Origin: Gemmatimonadota bacterium
Lineage (GTDB): Bacteria; Latescibacterota; UBA2968; UBA8231
Length of the DNA: 64,000 nt
Assembly: GCA_018660835.1 (NCBI GenBank)
Contig: JABJJN010000003.1
Coordinates: 1 to 64,000, forward strand
Direction of reading: 5' to 3'
This document shows positions 15,029 through 22,868 of the stretch, one piece after another. Position 1 is the first letter of the stretch, and each line of letters begins with the position of its first letter. The position numbers and the translations under genes were made by a program. The notes under the pieces were generated by a model. It saw only the letters and a program-made list of their open reading frames with translations. It was not told the DNA's origin and did no database searches.

Positions 15029-16126
15029 TCACGCCTCTACCGTCCACTTTCCCTCAACCTCGACGAACCCATCGACCGAGTGGAGCACTCTGCGCACGTA
15101 TTGAGCGAATGTCTTGTTGTTGGTTTCGTAGCCCTTGGCAATGACCATAGTTGACAGCTCGTCGACAGTCCGAGGCTTTGAGTCAACCAGACAGACTACC
15201 CTCAGGTATACCCTTAGAGGAACTCTTCGTCCCACATCTCTGTTGATGCTGGCGACCGCGTTTCGGCTCTCCTCTGCCTTCCTGAGTGCCTCGACCCCTA
15301 GCTCAGATGCGATCTCCAATCCAGCTTTGACGACAGGTGCGCTCGAGTCAACTGCGGCTCGACCTCGTTCCAAAACCCATGCTCTGACTTCGGGTCGCGA
15401 AAGGGCGATCAGGCAAGATCCGATTGCCATTGCTTTTAGCCAAGGTGGCATGGCTCTTAGAAAAGCGATCAATCCAATCAAGCCCCGAACAACGGCTAGT
15501 AGCATCTGCCAAGTGACTACAGTGGCGATTGTGCCAGCGAACGAGATCGAATAACAATGGCTCGCCGATCGGGAATACAAGAACAATGATAAGACGACCT
15601 CCTTATCGATCGTCTTGGCTCCCATCTCCCGAACATCGATATCGTTACTATATATCGCGTGAGCTCCCACTGCGTGGTAAGCCTCGATGTAAGCAACGTC
15701 ATCGGGATCAACGGCGTCCTCATCTTCCTCCTGGGTTGGCACGAAGATGATCCTGTTCTTGTACGCCTCCCAAGCAGAGAGATACGTATCGAGACCGACC
15801 TCGGACCCAGGAGCCAATCTTTCTGCATGCTCTCGCACCTCGTCATCCAAGAAGTTGGGAGCAAAAGCCAACACTGTACCGTTGTCGATGAGTTCTTGAA
15901 GTCGGGTCCTTGCTGCGGGATTTCTTCTACTCTTCGTCAACCAGATCAGATCTTGGAACACGGCGTTAGCGTCTAGAACCACCCGGAGCTGAACTGGGAT
16001 TCCAAGCGCGTGCAGCTGGGGCGCGCGTTCCATGAAGTCCCTGATCGGACGAAGGTGGTCAGACCTAATCGCGGCGGTGACGGTCTCTACGGTGTCTCTT
16101 CCTTCGTTCTCTAACACTCTCGTCAT
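15029..16126 (-). CDS. PIN-like nuclease with membrane segments and C-terminal winged helix
   Basis: A 365-residue protein. Residues ~45-180 look like a PIN RNase domain: VVLDANAVF supplies the first Asp, then acidic residues in LDDEVREH, and a final HAIYSNDIDV. Residues ~200-245 contain one long or two shorter hydrophobic segments (LLAVVRGLIGLIAFL, then a short GSCLIALS), which should anchor it in the membrane. The C-terminal ~80 residues look like a winged helix of the HARE/regulatory type (VDELSTMVIAKGYETNN, then a TFAQYVRRVL helix). PIN proteins usually cleave RNA, often as toxins or defence effectors. No antitoxin gene is adjacent. The ATG lies only 7 bases after the attC-like GTTAGGC box and has no Shine-Dalgarno. 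Confidence 0.6.
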   Translation of the reverse strand: MTRVLENEGRDTVETVTAAIRSDHLRPIRDFMERAPQLHALGIPVQLRVVLDANAVFQDLIWLTKSRRNPAARTRLQELIDNGTVLAFAPNFLDDEVREHAERLAPGSEVGLDTYLSAWEAYKNRIIFVPTQEEDEDAVDPDDVAYIEAYHAVGAHAIYSNDIDVREMGAKTIDKEVVLSLFLYSRSASHCYSISFAGTIATVVTWQMLLAVVRGLIGLIAFLRAMPPWLKAMAIGSCLIALSRPEVRAWVLERGRAAVDSSAPVVKAGLEIASELGVEALRKAEESRNAVASINRDVGRRVPLRVYLRVVCLVDSKPRTVDELSTMVIAKGYETNNKTFAQYVRRVLHSVDGFVEVEGKWTVEA

Positions 16127-16132
16127 CAGAAG

Positions 16133-16236
16133 AGCCTAACACAGTAATGAGCCGTGGACAGACTTCCCGTGTGCTTTGGTCCAACGCGAACGGGAAGGCT
16201 AAGCATGAAACCGGAATCCCCGTTGGTCCGTCGCTG
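16133..16236 (-). repeat. attC-like recombination site B
   Basis: On the minus strand it ends TCCACGGCTCATTACTGTGTTAGGC-like; GTTAGGC (16139-16133) is a perfect GTTRRRY box, immediately followed by the start of the PIN gene. An inner stem CTTCCCGT/ACGGGAAG is perfect, and an outer GACGGACC box pairs with TGTCCACGG. Positions 16237-16363 hold no gene. Confidence 0.55.
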
Positions 16237-16363
16237 CTCCAAGACATATTGTCGCTTCACAGCTTGACGGCTTTCTCGATCCCAAGCCATCTGTGCCCGC
16301 CAACTTAAATCAGATGGGCGCATCCGCTTACCAGCTCCTAAATAGAGGAGTTGCTCGAATACG

Positions 16364-17194
16364 CTACGACGGGCCGGTATCCTCTTGCTTGAGCCGCTCG
16401 TACACTTCCATTGAAGACTCGGGACCTTGCAGACCGGCCTCGCGAATCTCCATTGATACAGCCGACTCCAGAGACACACAGTACCTCTGCCTACGAGCTC
16501 GGTCACGGATGAAGGACAGTTCCTTGAATCTTGCCATACCGGCCTTCGAAAACCTCTCGCGATTGCTCAAGCACGAGAAGTCGAGCTTGTCTTCATCTTT
16601 CCATTTGCAGGCCTGGTCTTGCCACGACTCTAGTGGGTGGGGCATGTGTGGCATCCCCATTGAGAACACAAAGAGGTCGACGTCCTTCCAGAACTTGTAG
16701 GCTGGCCTGCCTCCTCTGTCGATAGTCGCCTTGTCACACAGTTGAGGGTATTCAAAGGAGTCGATCCAGTCCGGAGGGATACCGCCTGGCCTCGTGAGGG
16801 CTGCAGACCCGAATCTATCCCAGACATCAGCTGCTCGCGTCTCGAGACTGTCAGTTTTCACTGAGCCGTCAGCTTCTAATGCCACGAAGTCTTCATCAGC
16901 AATGAATGTACAGTCCTCTCCGAGCGTGATGTTCAGTACAACTGGGATAGGATTGTTTCCATCTTGAGTCGAAAACCATCTGAAGTGACTAGCGGCGAAA
17001 CTTCGGTAGGCCCCGACGTACGCACCCAGGGTCGCGACGTATACAGCTTGTACCTTGGGTTGCTCCTCGATCTCGTCCCGAATCACATCTCGCGCTCGCC
17101 CGACACCAATGCCCTGTTCAAGGACTGCTCCTAAGTATGACGACAGCGTCCCATGCTTCACCTTGGTCCCGGCCGACAGCACCGCTCCTGCCAT
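16364..17194 (-). CDS. Unknown protein (276 aa)
   Basis: A 276-residue protein I do not recognise. The ATG at 17194 has an AGGAGG site 8 bases upstream, so the start is firm. It is soluble, with no signal peptide. The N-terminus is Gly/Ala-rich and helical, the middle has strands (IPVVLNITLGEDCTFIAD) and the C-terminal third is charged. It stands alone between two attC-like palindromes, which is the layout of an integron cassette. Cassette genes are very often without known homologues, so no function is offered. Confidence 0.65.
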   Translation of the reverse strand: MAGAVLSAGTKVKHGTLSSYLGAVLEQGIGVGRARDVIRDEIEEQPKVQAVYVATLGAYVGAYRSFAASHFRWFSTQDGNNPIPVVLNITLGEDCTFIADEDFVALEADGSVKTDSLETRAADVWDRFGSAALTRPGGIPPDWIDSFEYPQLCDKATIDRGGRPAYKFWKDVDLFVFSMGMPHMPHPLESWQDQACKWKDEDKLDFSCLSNRERFSKAGMARFKELSFIRDRARRQRYCVSLESAVSMEIREAGLQGPESSMEVYERLKQEDTGPS

Positions 17195-17240
17195 CAGATT
17201 GGCCTCCTATTTCGATCCAGATACAACTGTCATTACGATA

Positions 17241-17340
17241 GCGCAGAGTTGAGCCGCGGACAGAGTTACCAATCTCCTTACCAGCAGAACGAGAAAGGCA
17301 AACACCGTCAACCTGAATGCCACTGACAGTCCGTCGTTGC
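17241..17340 (-). repeat. attC-like recombination site A
   Basis: On the minus strand it begins with a CGACGGACTGTCAGTGGC box and ends CTGTCCGCGGCTCAACTC. That end is typical of attC L-box sequence, but the terminal core (GCTATCG) departs from GTTRRRY. The halves pair imperfectly (GACGGAC with GTCCGCGG). It precedes the 276-residue gene by about 45 bases. Confidence 0.5.
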
Positions 17341-17385
17341 TACAACACATCTTATTGTTCGCACGTGCTATGGGAATTCTAAGTG

Positions 17386-18297
17386 CTATCCAACCGCGCA
17401 GGGGCTGCTTGGCCAAGATCCCCTGCACAACTGAGTTGCATCCCAGAGAGATGGAATCCGTAAGTCAATCTCGATCTCGCGGCCTTCGAGCGTCGCAATG
17501 ACATCTGCACTGGCGCCAACGGTCGCCTGCGTGGTAAGCCCGTCGATCAGACGACCTTGGTTAGCGAGCGCCGCTGCCCATCTGAGCGAGGCGCCCCTCT
17601 CGACGCCCATCTGGCCCAAAGCGGAGCACTGTAGAAGATCGATGACTTCAACCAACCCGCTATGTGTGTCTTTGAGAACTGCACCGAGATAGGGAGTATG
17701 CTTCATCCTCTCTCTCAGCCGTTCGCTGACGCTTTCTACGAAGCGCCTGGAGTAGTCACCGCCAGGAACATGCGTCCACTCGAGTGGTTCCTCTCCGCCT
17801 CTCGAAACTGAGGCGTGTCCCCTGAGGGGTATCCCAATGGGCTTGAGCCTCCGGGAGGGCTGCACCATTACCACAGCCTTGTGCCAGAACTCACATTCCC
17901 GTAGAGCCTCCACAACTTGAGGCAGGAAAGGTCCGTTCCACTCTACATCTACACAGCCCTTTAGAATCTCTTGGCAGTTCAGTTCGGAGACCAAGACATC
18001 CCATCCAGGAAATCTCAGTCCGAGGCACGGCATCTGATAGATCCACCACTTCGATCCCTGAACCCTTCGGGGCTCAACGGAGTTACGAGCGTCAACCCAT
18101 GTGCCCGCGAAGTTCGCTGGGAAGTATCTCTGAACCCAGGTGGTATGCCAGGCATTCCGGCCATCGTGGACGTAATACATGATCGTCGGTTCTGCGTCGC
18201 AGAGCGGCAGGTGAAGCATGCTCTGGTAAGAATCACTATCTATGAAGTCCTCATACAGGGACCTCCCAAATGGACACCGTAGCAAATCTCCCCCCAA
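17386..18297 (-). CDS. Unknown protein (303 aa), probably longer with a frameshift
   Basis: A 303-codon frame beginning at a TTG (18297) with no well-placed ribosome-binding site. Its first residues sit on a run of six C on the plus strand (18290-18295). Removing one base joins it to an upstream frame (18445-18251) carrying Cys pairs, giving a continuous protein through SRRF, Gly-Gly and DLLRCPFGRSLYED. The protein looks soluble and globular (IMYYVHDGRNAWHTTW, FPGWDVLVSELNCQEI). I recognise no family. It is the first gene of the palindrome-separated row on this strand. Confidence 0.55.
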   Translation of the reverse strand: MGGDLLRCPFGRSLYEDFIDSDSYQSMLHLPLCDAEPTIMYYVHDGRNAWHTTWVQRYFPANFAGTWVDARNSVEPRRVQGSKWWIYQMPCLGLRFPGWDVLVSELNCQEILKGCVDVEWNGPFLPQVVEALRECEFWHKAVVMVQPSRRLKPIGIPLRGHASVSRGGEEPLEWTHVPGGDYSRRFVESVSERLRERMKHTPYLGAVLKDTHSGLVEVIDLLQCSALGQMGVERGASLRWAAALANQGRLIDGLTTQATVGASADVIATLEGREIEIDLRIPSLWDATQLCRGSWPSSPCAVG

Positions 18298-18445
18298 ATC
18301 TCCTGGAACACTCTGAGTCCCGCGACAACAACGAAAACTCCGCCATCACGTCCACACCACGCCTCCGATAGCGATACATGGTGTGGAATTGGGGACATCC
18401 AAGTGTGGCACAGTTCTCCCCATCCTCACCCGCAATGCGAACCAA
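18251..18445 (-). CDS. Probable N-terminal part of the gene at 17386 (other frame)
   Basis: The 64-codon frame (TTG start) reads GEDGENCATLGCPQFHTMYR and later a Cys before RRFGG, a plausible zinc-binding start. It ends soon after the six-base homopolymer at 18290-18295, where the following gene begins in another frame. I read it as the 5' part of one gene split by a frameshift or a sequencing error. Confidence 0.4.
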   Translation of the reverse strand: MVRIAGEDGENCATLGCPQFHTMYRYRRRGVDVMAEFSLLSRDSECSRRFGGRFATVSIWEVPV

Positions 18446-18631
18446 CGCTCACGGAACGGACCCGGTCAAGTAGCACTGGATAGATCCGCGTAGGCAGGTG
18501 TTACATGAACAAATCATGACGTCCACAGTTCTGGACGTACTCGCATGGCAACAGAGTTGCCGACGGGCGTTGAGAGATCATGGATGCACTTGCTGTTTTC
18601 AGTCAGCTTCCGTGGATCTTCTTGTCTTCGC

Positions 18632-19141
18632 CTACCATGTCGTCAGTTGTCGGTGTTTCCTGACGCTACCCTCGTAGTCCACGGTCGCTTCGAGCGTTTC
18701 TGTTTGAAGCTTCGCTTTGTCCGCCCAGCACTTGCTGACTTCCTGGCGTTTCTGCCCCTCCAGCTCCAGTAGCATTCTCGCCAACATCTGTCTTTTTGAC
18801 TCGACAGCTGGTTCGGCGAATGGGAATTGGCGATCGTTGAGCGATTCTAAGTAGCCACTGCATTTCATTGCTGCTTTGTTGATCTCGTCGATGTGTTCTT
18901 GTCCGATTTGATCTCTTTCTGCCAGTTGCGTGTTGAGCAGCTGGACCCGATTTCCGTGCTGTCTGAGGCGATCTTCGAATAGCAGACTGGCGGCCTCGAA
19001 TCCTGGGTCTTGTAGTTGGTCTTCTAGCATGGATGTGACAGGTGTGATGTATTTCACCGGTCTGCTGTGTGCGTAGGAAATATCGTAGTAGGGATCTGTG
19101 TAGTTCATGACCACTGCTGAGTAGTCATCGCTTATAAACAT
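18632..19141 (-). CDS. Coiled-coil-rich unknown protein (169 aa)
   Basis: Starts at the ATG at 19141, which has AGGA 9 bases upstream; the frame is open to 19177. The N-terminus has Tyr-rich strands (MNYTDPYYDISYAHS). Residues ~60-160 are predicted long helices with heptad-like spacing (SLLFEDRLRQHGNRVQLLN, KRQMLARMLLELEGQKRQ). No signal peptide. No family is recognised; the shape suits a structural or partner protein. It is divergent from the radC side of the element, with about 500 bases between. Confidence 0.55.
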   Translation of the reverse strand: MFISDDYSAVVMNYTDPYYDISYAHSRPVKYITPVTSMLEDQLQDPGFEAASLLFEDRLRQHGNRVQLLNTQLAERDQIGQEHIDEINKAAMKCSGYLESLNDRQFPFAEPAVESKRQMLARMLLELEGQKRQEVSKCWADKAKLQTETLEATVDYEGSVRKHRQLTTW

Positions 19142-19215
19142 TCCGGTTTTTCCTGCTACTGAGTAGTGGTGAAACAACCGAAAGGTTTATCAAGCCAGGC
19201 ATCCTACCTAGGGAC

Positions 19216-19338
19216 ATGACAACCGACCAAACCCTCCAATTGCTGCAACAGATCAATGAGAAGCTTGACCATCTCATGTTGCAGCAAGAGGAAATGAAAT
19301 ACCCCCACCACCAAGCATACCTCGAGATCCACCAGTAG
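19216..19338 (+). CDS. Possible 40-residue coiled-coil peptide
   Basis: ATG at 19216 to TAG at 19338 encodes a short Gln-rich helix (TLQLLQQINEKLDHLMLQQ). The ribosome-binding site is weak (CTAGGGAC). The heptad pattern is convincing but the length is at the noise limit. The rest of 19142-19637 shows only the hairpin at 19577. Confidence 0.3.
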   Translation: MTTDQTLQLLQQINEKLDHLMLQQEEMKYPHHQAYLEIHQ

Positions 19339-19576
19339 GATCTCGATCTTTCCTCTCACAAAAAGAATCAAGAAAGTCTCGGATCCAAGCCTCCCCTGCC
19401 TATGCAGAGTCGAGCCCCGAGACCCCACTGATTCCATCCTGTACCCAAAGTGCGCCAACCAGCGCCGTACAATCTCAACCAACGGCTGAGATGACCGAAT
19501 TCACCCGATTCCCGCGATAACACACCGCGAAGGGAGATTCAACTAGACCACTCTTTCTGCCACAAGGCAACACCGC

Positions 19577-19612
19577 AAAACCCTGTCAGGAGCAATCCCG
19601 GCGGGGTTTTTT
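19577..19612 (+). terminator. Terminator-like hairpin before radC
   Basis: AAAACCC (19577) pairs with GGGTTTT, followed by further T. It ends 26 bases before the radC ATG. No clear gene ends just upstream on this strand, so it could act as a leader attenuator. Confidence 0.5.
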
Positions 19613-19637
19613 CATTTCATCCCAACAGTCCGGAGTC

Positions 19638-20306
19638 ATGAACATGCAACCCACCTACGTGCAAGAAGCACTGCCCGAATTCCTCACGCGCGAGAACCCA
19701 CAAGCAAGACTGGACGAACACGGCCCACAGCACCTGCGATCCGCTGAACTACTCAGCCTCCTGCTCACAATACCAACAGATCAGGCCAAGAAGCTCCTCG
19801 AAAACCAGAGCGTTGATCTGCTGTTCCTACCGCTACAAGAACTCAAGGATCATGTCACTCCACGCCAGGCCGCTCGAATCGTCGCCGCCATCGAACTATC
19901 ACGACGAGCCCTGAGCAAGCACTACGGCGCCAAACCCTCGATCGCGAGCCCAGTCGACACACTCGCCCACCTCAGTCAGATCCGCGACCAGAAAAAGGAG
20001 CACTTCCAGGTCCTGTGCCTCAACGCCCGAAACCAGGTCATCCATCACGAGACCATCAGCATCGGCACGCTTTCAGCAAGCATCGTACACCCACGCGAAG
20101 TCTTTCAACTCGCCATCGAGCATACCGCCGCCAGCGTCATCATCGCCCACAACCACCCCTCAGGAGATACCACACCCAGTAGAGAGGACCTCGACGTCAC
20201 ACAACGACTACAGAAGGCGGGAGAAATCATCGGCATCGACATCCTCGACCACATCATCATCAGCCACGACAACTATATCAGCCTGAAGGAGCAAGGACTC
20301 ATGTAA
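19638..20306 (+). CDS. radC: RadC-family JAB/MPN protein
   Basis: A 222-residue RadC (DUF2466) protein. The N-terminal helical part (residues 1-95) precedes a JAB1/MPN metal-binding domain with the HNHPSGD signature near residue 170 and an upstream acidic residue. The family is named for a supposed repair role that was later withdrawn. Copies in mobile elements next to antirestriction genes are common, and their function is not settled; metallo-isopeptidase or DNA-related activities have been proposed. The ATG at 19638 follows CCGGAGTC. It is the first of three same-strand mobile-element genes (radC, ardC-like, GP88-like). The coding strand is unusually rich in C and A. Confidence 0.9.
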   Translation: MNMQPTYVQEALPEFLTRENPQARLDEHGPQHLRSAELLSLLLTIPTDQAKKLLENQSVDLLFLPLQELKDHVTPRQAARIVAAIELSRRALSKHYGAKPSIASPVDTLAHLSQIRDQKKEHFQVLCLNARNQVIHHETISIGTLSASIVHPREVFQLAIEHTAASVIIAHNHPSGDTTPSREDLDVTQRLQKAGEIIGIDILDHIIISHDNYISLKEQGLM

Positions 20307-20455
20307 GCCTGCGTTAGCTGGCGACCTACTCCACACTGCCCTGCCGACCACACAGCGTCGACGGGTTTTTTTGTGCCTAAAACTTCAAAAAGATCATCAC
20401 CCCCCAACCAAGCAAGGGGGATTGAGATCTACCAAAAACCAGGAGTTATCAGACG

Positions 20456-21262
20456 ATGAAGACCACACAGAAAGCACAAGACGTACTGCAACAACTGCTC
20501 AGCGCATTCGAACAAGGGACCGTACCAACTGCCCTGGCACGCACGTGCATCCCACCCATCAATGTCCCCTGCCACCAATGGAGCTTCAACAACCAGCTAC
20601 TCGTATTCCTATCAGAGACAAACGACGCACGCGGCATCCGACAATGGAAAAACACCGGACGATGGCCAAAGAAAGGCAGCAAAGCCATCTACATCCTCGG
20701 ACCCATGACCATCAAGAAAACCGAGGAAAACGACAGAGGAGAAGCAGAGGAACAGTTCATCATCACTGGTTTCAAAGCCATCCCCGTCTTCAGAGTCGAA
20801 GACACCACCGGAAAAGACCTCGACTACCCACCCATCCAACCCAGCAGCCCACCACCACTGGTCAATGTCGCCGAAGACTGGGGCGTCAACGTGCGCTATG
20901 CACCCAGCAAAGCCGACTACTACGGCTACTTCGCACCCACAAGTAAAGAGATCGTCCTGTGTACGCACGATGAAGACGTCTTCTTCCACGAACTCGCCCA
21001 CGCCGCACACGAACGCATCAACGGCAAACTCCAAAGCGGGCAACAATGGGATCAGGAAATCGTCGCTGAACTCAGCGCCGCCACTCTCATGCACCTGTAC
21101 GGACGACAGCCTCAGGACGGCCGAGCCTACCAGTACATCAACGCCTATGCCCAGCGTGCTGGTAAAGACACACACAAAGCGTGCCTGAGCGTCCTCGACC
21201 AAGTACAACAGGTGCTCAACCTCATCATCCAACGCCAGGAGCAAGCAGCAAAGGCCGCATGA
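20456..21262 (+). CDS. ArdC-like antirestriction protein with zinc metallopeptidase motif
   Basis: A 268-residue protein of the ArdC layout. The N-terminal ~130 residues form the single-strand-DNA-binding-like domain (WSFNNQLLVFL, then GIRQWKNTGRWPKKGSKAIYIL). The C-terminal domain has a HELAHAAH zinc-peptidase motif near residue 178 and a downstream Glu (EIVAELSAA). ArdC proteins coat incoming single-stranded DNA and protect it from restriction on entry, so this gene supports transfer of the element between hosts. The start has CAGGAG about 10 bases upstream. A CCCCC/GGGGG hairpin (20401-20419) lies in the leader. It follows radC and precedes the GP88-like gene. Confidence 0.88.
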   Translation: MKTTQKAQDVLQQLLSAFEQGTVPTALARTCIPPINVPCHQWSFNNQLLVFLSETNDARGIRQWKNTGRWPKKGSKAIYILGPMTIKKTEENDRGEAEEQFIITGFKAIPVFRVEDTTGKDLDYPPIQPSSPPPLVNVAEDWGVNVRYAPSKADYYGYFAPTSKEIVLCTHDEDVFFHELAHAAHERINGKLQSGQQWDQEIVAELSAATLMHLYGRQPQDGRAYQYINAYAQRAGKDTHKACLSVLDQVQQVLNLIIQRQEQAAKAA

Positions 21263-21307
21263 ACTAACTCAAACACACCATATCGACCGCCACAGCGGTC
21301 GGAGAAG

Positions 21308-21351
21308 AGGGGCTTCCCCAGGGCACACCATGTCTTGGAGGAGCCCCTTTT
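21308..21351 (+). terminator. Terminator between the ardC-like and GP88-like genes
   Basis: AGGGGCT (21308-21314) pairs with AGCCCCT (21342-21348), followed by T residues. It is 46 bases after the ardC-like stop. A second perfect stem CTCGTTT/AAACGAG (21352-21368) follows directly, 10 bases before the next ATG. Confidence 0.6.
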
Positions 21352-21377
21352 CTCGTTTCAGAAACGAGAAGAAAGAG

Positions 21378-22130
21378 ATGACACAGAACCAGGAACGACT
21401 GGAAGCATCAAGCGTGAGCGCCGTGGCCCAATTCAAAGGACACGAAAACAGCATCGGCTTTCTACCCCTTGAGACATGCCCAGGAGCCACCCACGGAACC
21501 GGAGGATGCGCCGACGTCTGCTACGCACGACACGGAAGAAGCAGAATGCCAACCGTCAAACAACGGCTTCAAAGAAACACGGCATTGCTGAACGGATACT
21601 GCAACGAGGGAGACGAACGAGGACTCACCAGCGACCTGCTACGACTCATCGACCGCGCGACCAAGCAATTCAAACGAAGGAAACAGATCGAGGCACGAGA
21701 ACAGACAACGCTATACAGACAACTACGAACTCGAGGATCCATCTTCAGATTCCAATGGGCAGGAGACCTCATCAGCGAAACCCATGCACGAGCCGTACGA
21801 ACCGCGTGCGAAAAACGACCAGCTACCACCTGCTGGCTCTACACCAGAAGCTTCCATCTACTCGAACAACTCCGCCCCGCACCAGGCAACCTCACCGTGT
21901 GGCTATCCACGGACACGATCAACGAAGTCGAAGCACGGGCAGCAAAACGACAGCACCGATGGACGAAAACCGCACGAATGCAGGAAGACAGAAGCGGACT
22001 GCTCTGCCCCAAATACACCGGACTACCCACACAACAAGCCTGCGCAAGATGCGGAATCTGCTACGACAGCACAGCCACAAGCATCACATTTCCCATCAAA
22101 CACGCTGCGACAGCAGCGGTAGCAGCGTAA
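21378..22130 (+). CDS. GP88-like phage/plasmid protein
   Basis: About 250 residues from the ATG at 21378 (AAAGAG upstream). It has the hallmark of the GP88 family: a Cys-rich N-terminal segment (LETCPGATHGTGGCADVCYA) and a C-terminal Cys cluster (LLCPKYTG, then ACARCGICYDS), with FRFQWAGDL and VWLSTDT between. The Cys spacing suggests metal or iron-sulphur binding. The family is named from a phage gene product and is spread over phages and plasmids; no reaction is established. It ends the three-gene mobile module and is followed by a clear terminator. An upstream in-frame ATG at 21330 lies inside a hairpin and is less likely. Confidence 0.8.
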   Translation: MTQNQERLEASSVSAVAQFKGHENSIGFLPLETCPGATHGTGGCADVCYARHGRSRMPTVKQRLQRNTALLNGYCNEGDERGLTSDLLRLIDRATKQFKRRKQIEAREQTTLYRQLRTRGSIFRFQWAGDLISETHARAVRTACEKRPATTCWLYTRSFHLLEQLRPAPGNLTVWLSTDTINEVEARAAKRQHRWTKTARMQEDRSGLLCPKYTGLPTQQACARCGICYDSTATSITFPIKHAATAAVAA

Positions 22131-22137
22131 GACGGAC

Positions 22138-22172
22138 AAGAGGCGTCCCGAAACCACCCCGGGGCGCCTCTT
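22138..22172 (+). terminator. Terminator of the GP88-like gene
   Basis: AAGAGGCG (22138-22145) pairs with CGCCTCTT (22165-22172), 8 bases after the stop. Confidence 0.65.
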
Positions 22173-22384
22173 CCCACAGACAACAACAGAGGAAGAGTTG
22201 ATAGAAGATGAAATCAGTTCTCCTCCTCTCTTTTCGCTCCCTCAGTCTTTCTTCTTCTTCTTCGACTCTTAGGACGTAGCGAGAGCTATGTAAGCCTGAA
22301 ACAGCGCGTACAGGGCTGCCGCCATCCATGGGCACCTGGAACAGGTCGTCTGGATGGAAACGCATACTCTACTCGGAGTCTATC

Positions 22385-22687
22385 GTGAACGTAGCTGTCC
22401 CCAAAATCGATCTATTGGATTCCAAGCCGCCCTGGGAACAGTACTACCGATCTCGTATCAGCGACTTCGGCGGCACGGGACTCATCAGCAGAAAGGACCT
22501 GCTGCAAAAATACTGGCCCGGCGTCAGCGTGAAGACGTGCAAGGCCCTCCATAACGGCAACCACGTAAGCCAGGTTCGTTTACCTGTGGCAGGTTTTTCG
22601 CAGAAGTGGCCCATCTACTGGATCCCGCACGTGATCAGGGTTGAGTGGGAGTTATTCGGCCAATTGGGAGGCAGGAAGGTGAGATAG
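22385..22687 (+). CDS. Excisionase-like small DNA-binding protein
   Basis: A 100-residue protein starting at the GTG at 22385, with GGAG 6 bases upstream. Residues ~30-60 (TGLISRKDLLQKYWPGVSVK, then TCKALH) match the MerR-like winged helix of excisionases, including the Trp and the short turn. The C-terminus has PIYWIPHVIRVEWELF. Excisionases are directionality factors that bias a tyrosine recombinase to excision. The gene ends about 50 bases before the tRNA-Val 3' fragment, the usual place for such a gene beside an attachment site. The nearest tyrosine recombinase is at 9.67 kb, so the pairing is inferred. Confidence 0.6.
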   Translation: MNVAVPKIDLLDSKPPWEQYYRSRISDFGGTGLISRKDLLQKYWPGVSVKTCKALHNGNHVSQVRLPVAGFSQKWPIYWIPHVIRVEWELFGQLGGRKVR

Positions 22688-22739
22688 CGAGGGGTTACCG
22701 GAAGGGTTACGTGACTGTAACTTGTTGTTTTTACTGGTA

Positions 22740-22799
22740 TCAGTGCCTGCTTGACATGCAGGAGGTCGGTGGATGGTTCAATTCCAGTATCGCCCACCA
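22740..22799 (+). repeat. tRNA-Val(GAC) 3' fragment, probable attachment site
   Basis: CCTGC-TTGACAT-GCAGG is an intact anticodon arm with anticodon GAC. It is followed by a T-arm-like stretch (GGTTCAATTCCAGT) and ATCGCCCACCA-type acceptor end. The 5' half of a tRNA is missing and the variable region carries extra bases. This is the usual trace left at one end of an element integrated into a tRNA gene. Confidence 0.65.
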
Positions 22800-22807
22800 T
22801 TATGCAG

Positions 22808-22846
22808 AAAAAGGGTCCCCAGGCTTTGCGCTTGGGGACCCTTTTT
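22808..22846 (+). terminator. Terminator after the tRNA-Val fragment
   Basis: AAAAAGGGTCCCC pairs perfectly with GGGGACCCTTTTT. It is bidirectional in form and lies also at the 3' end of the minus-strand gene at 22869. A nearly identical copy is at 26578. Confidence 0.8.
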
Positions 22847-22868
22847 ATTGGCTTTTTCGTTTCTCTGC

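Noticed and set aside
22740..22799. Functional tRNA-Val(GAC)
   Set aside because: The 5' half (acceptor strand and D-arm) is absent and the T-stem is mispaired; it is a fragment.
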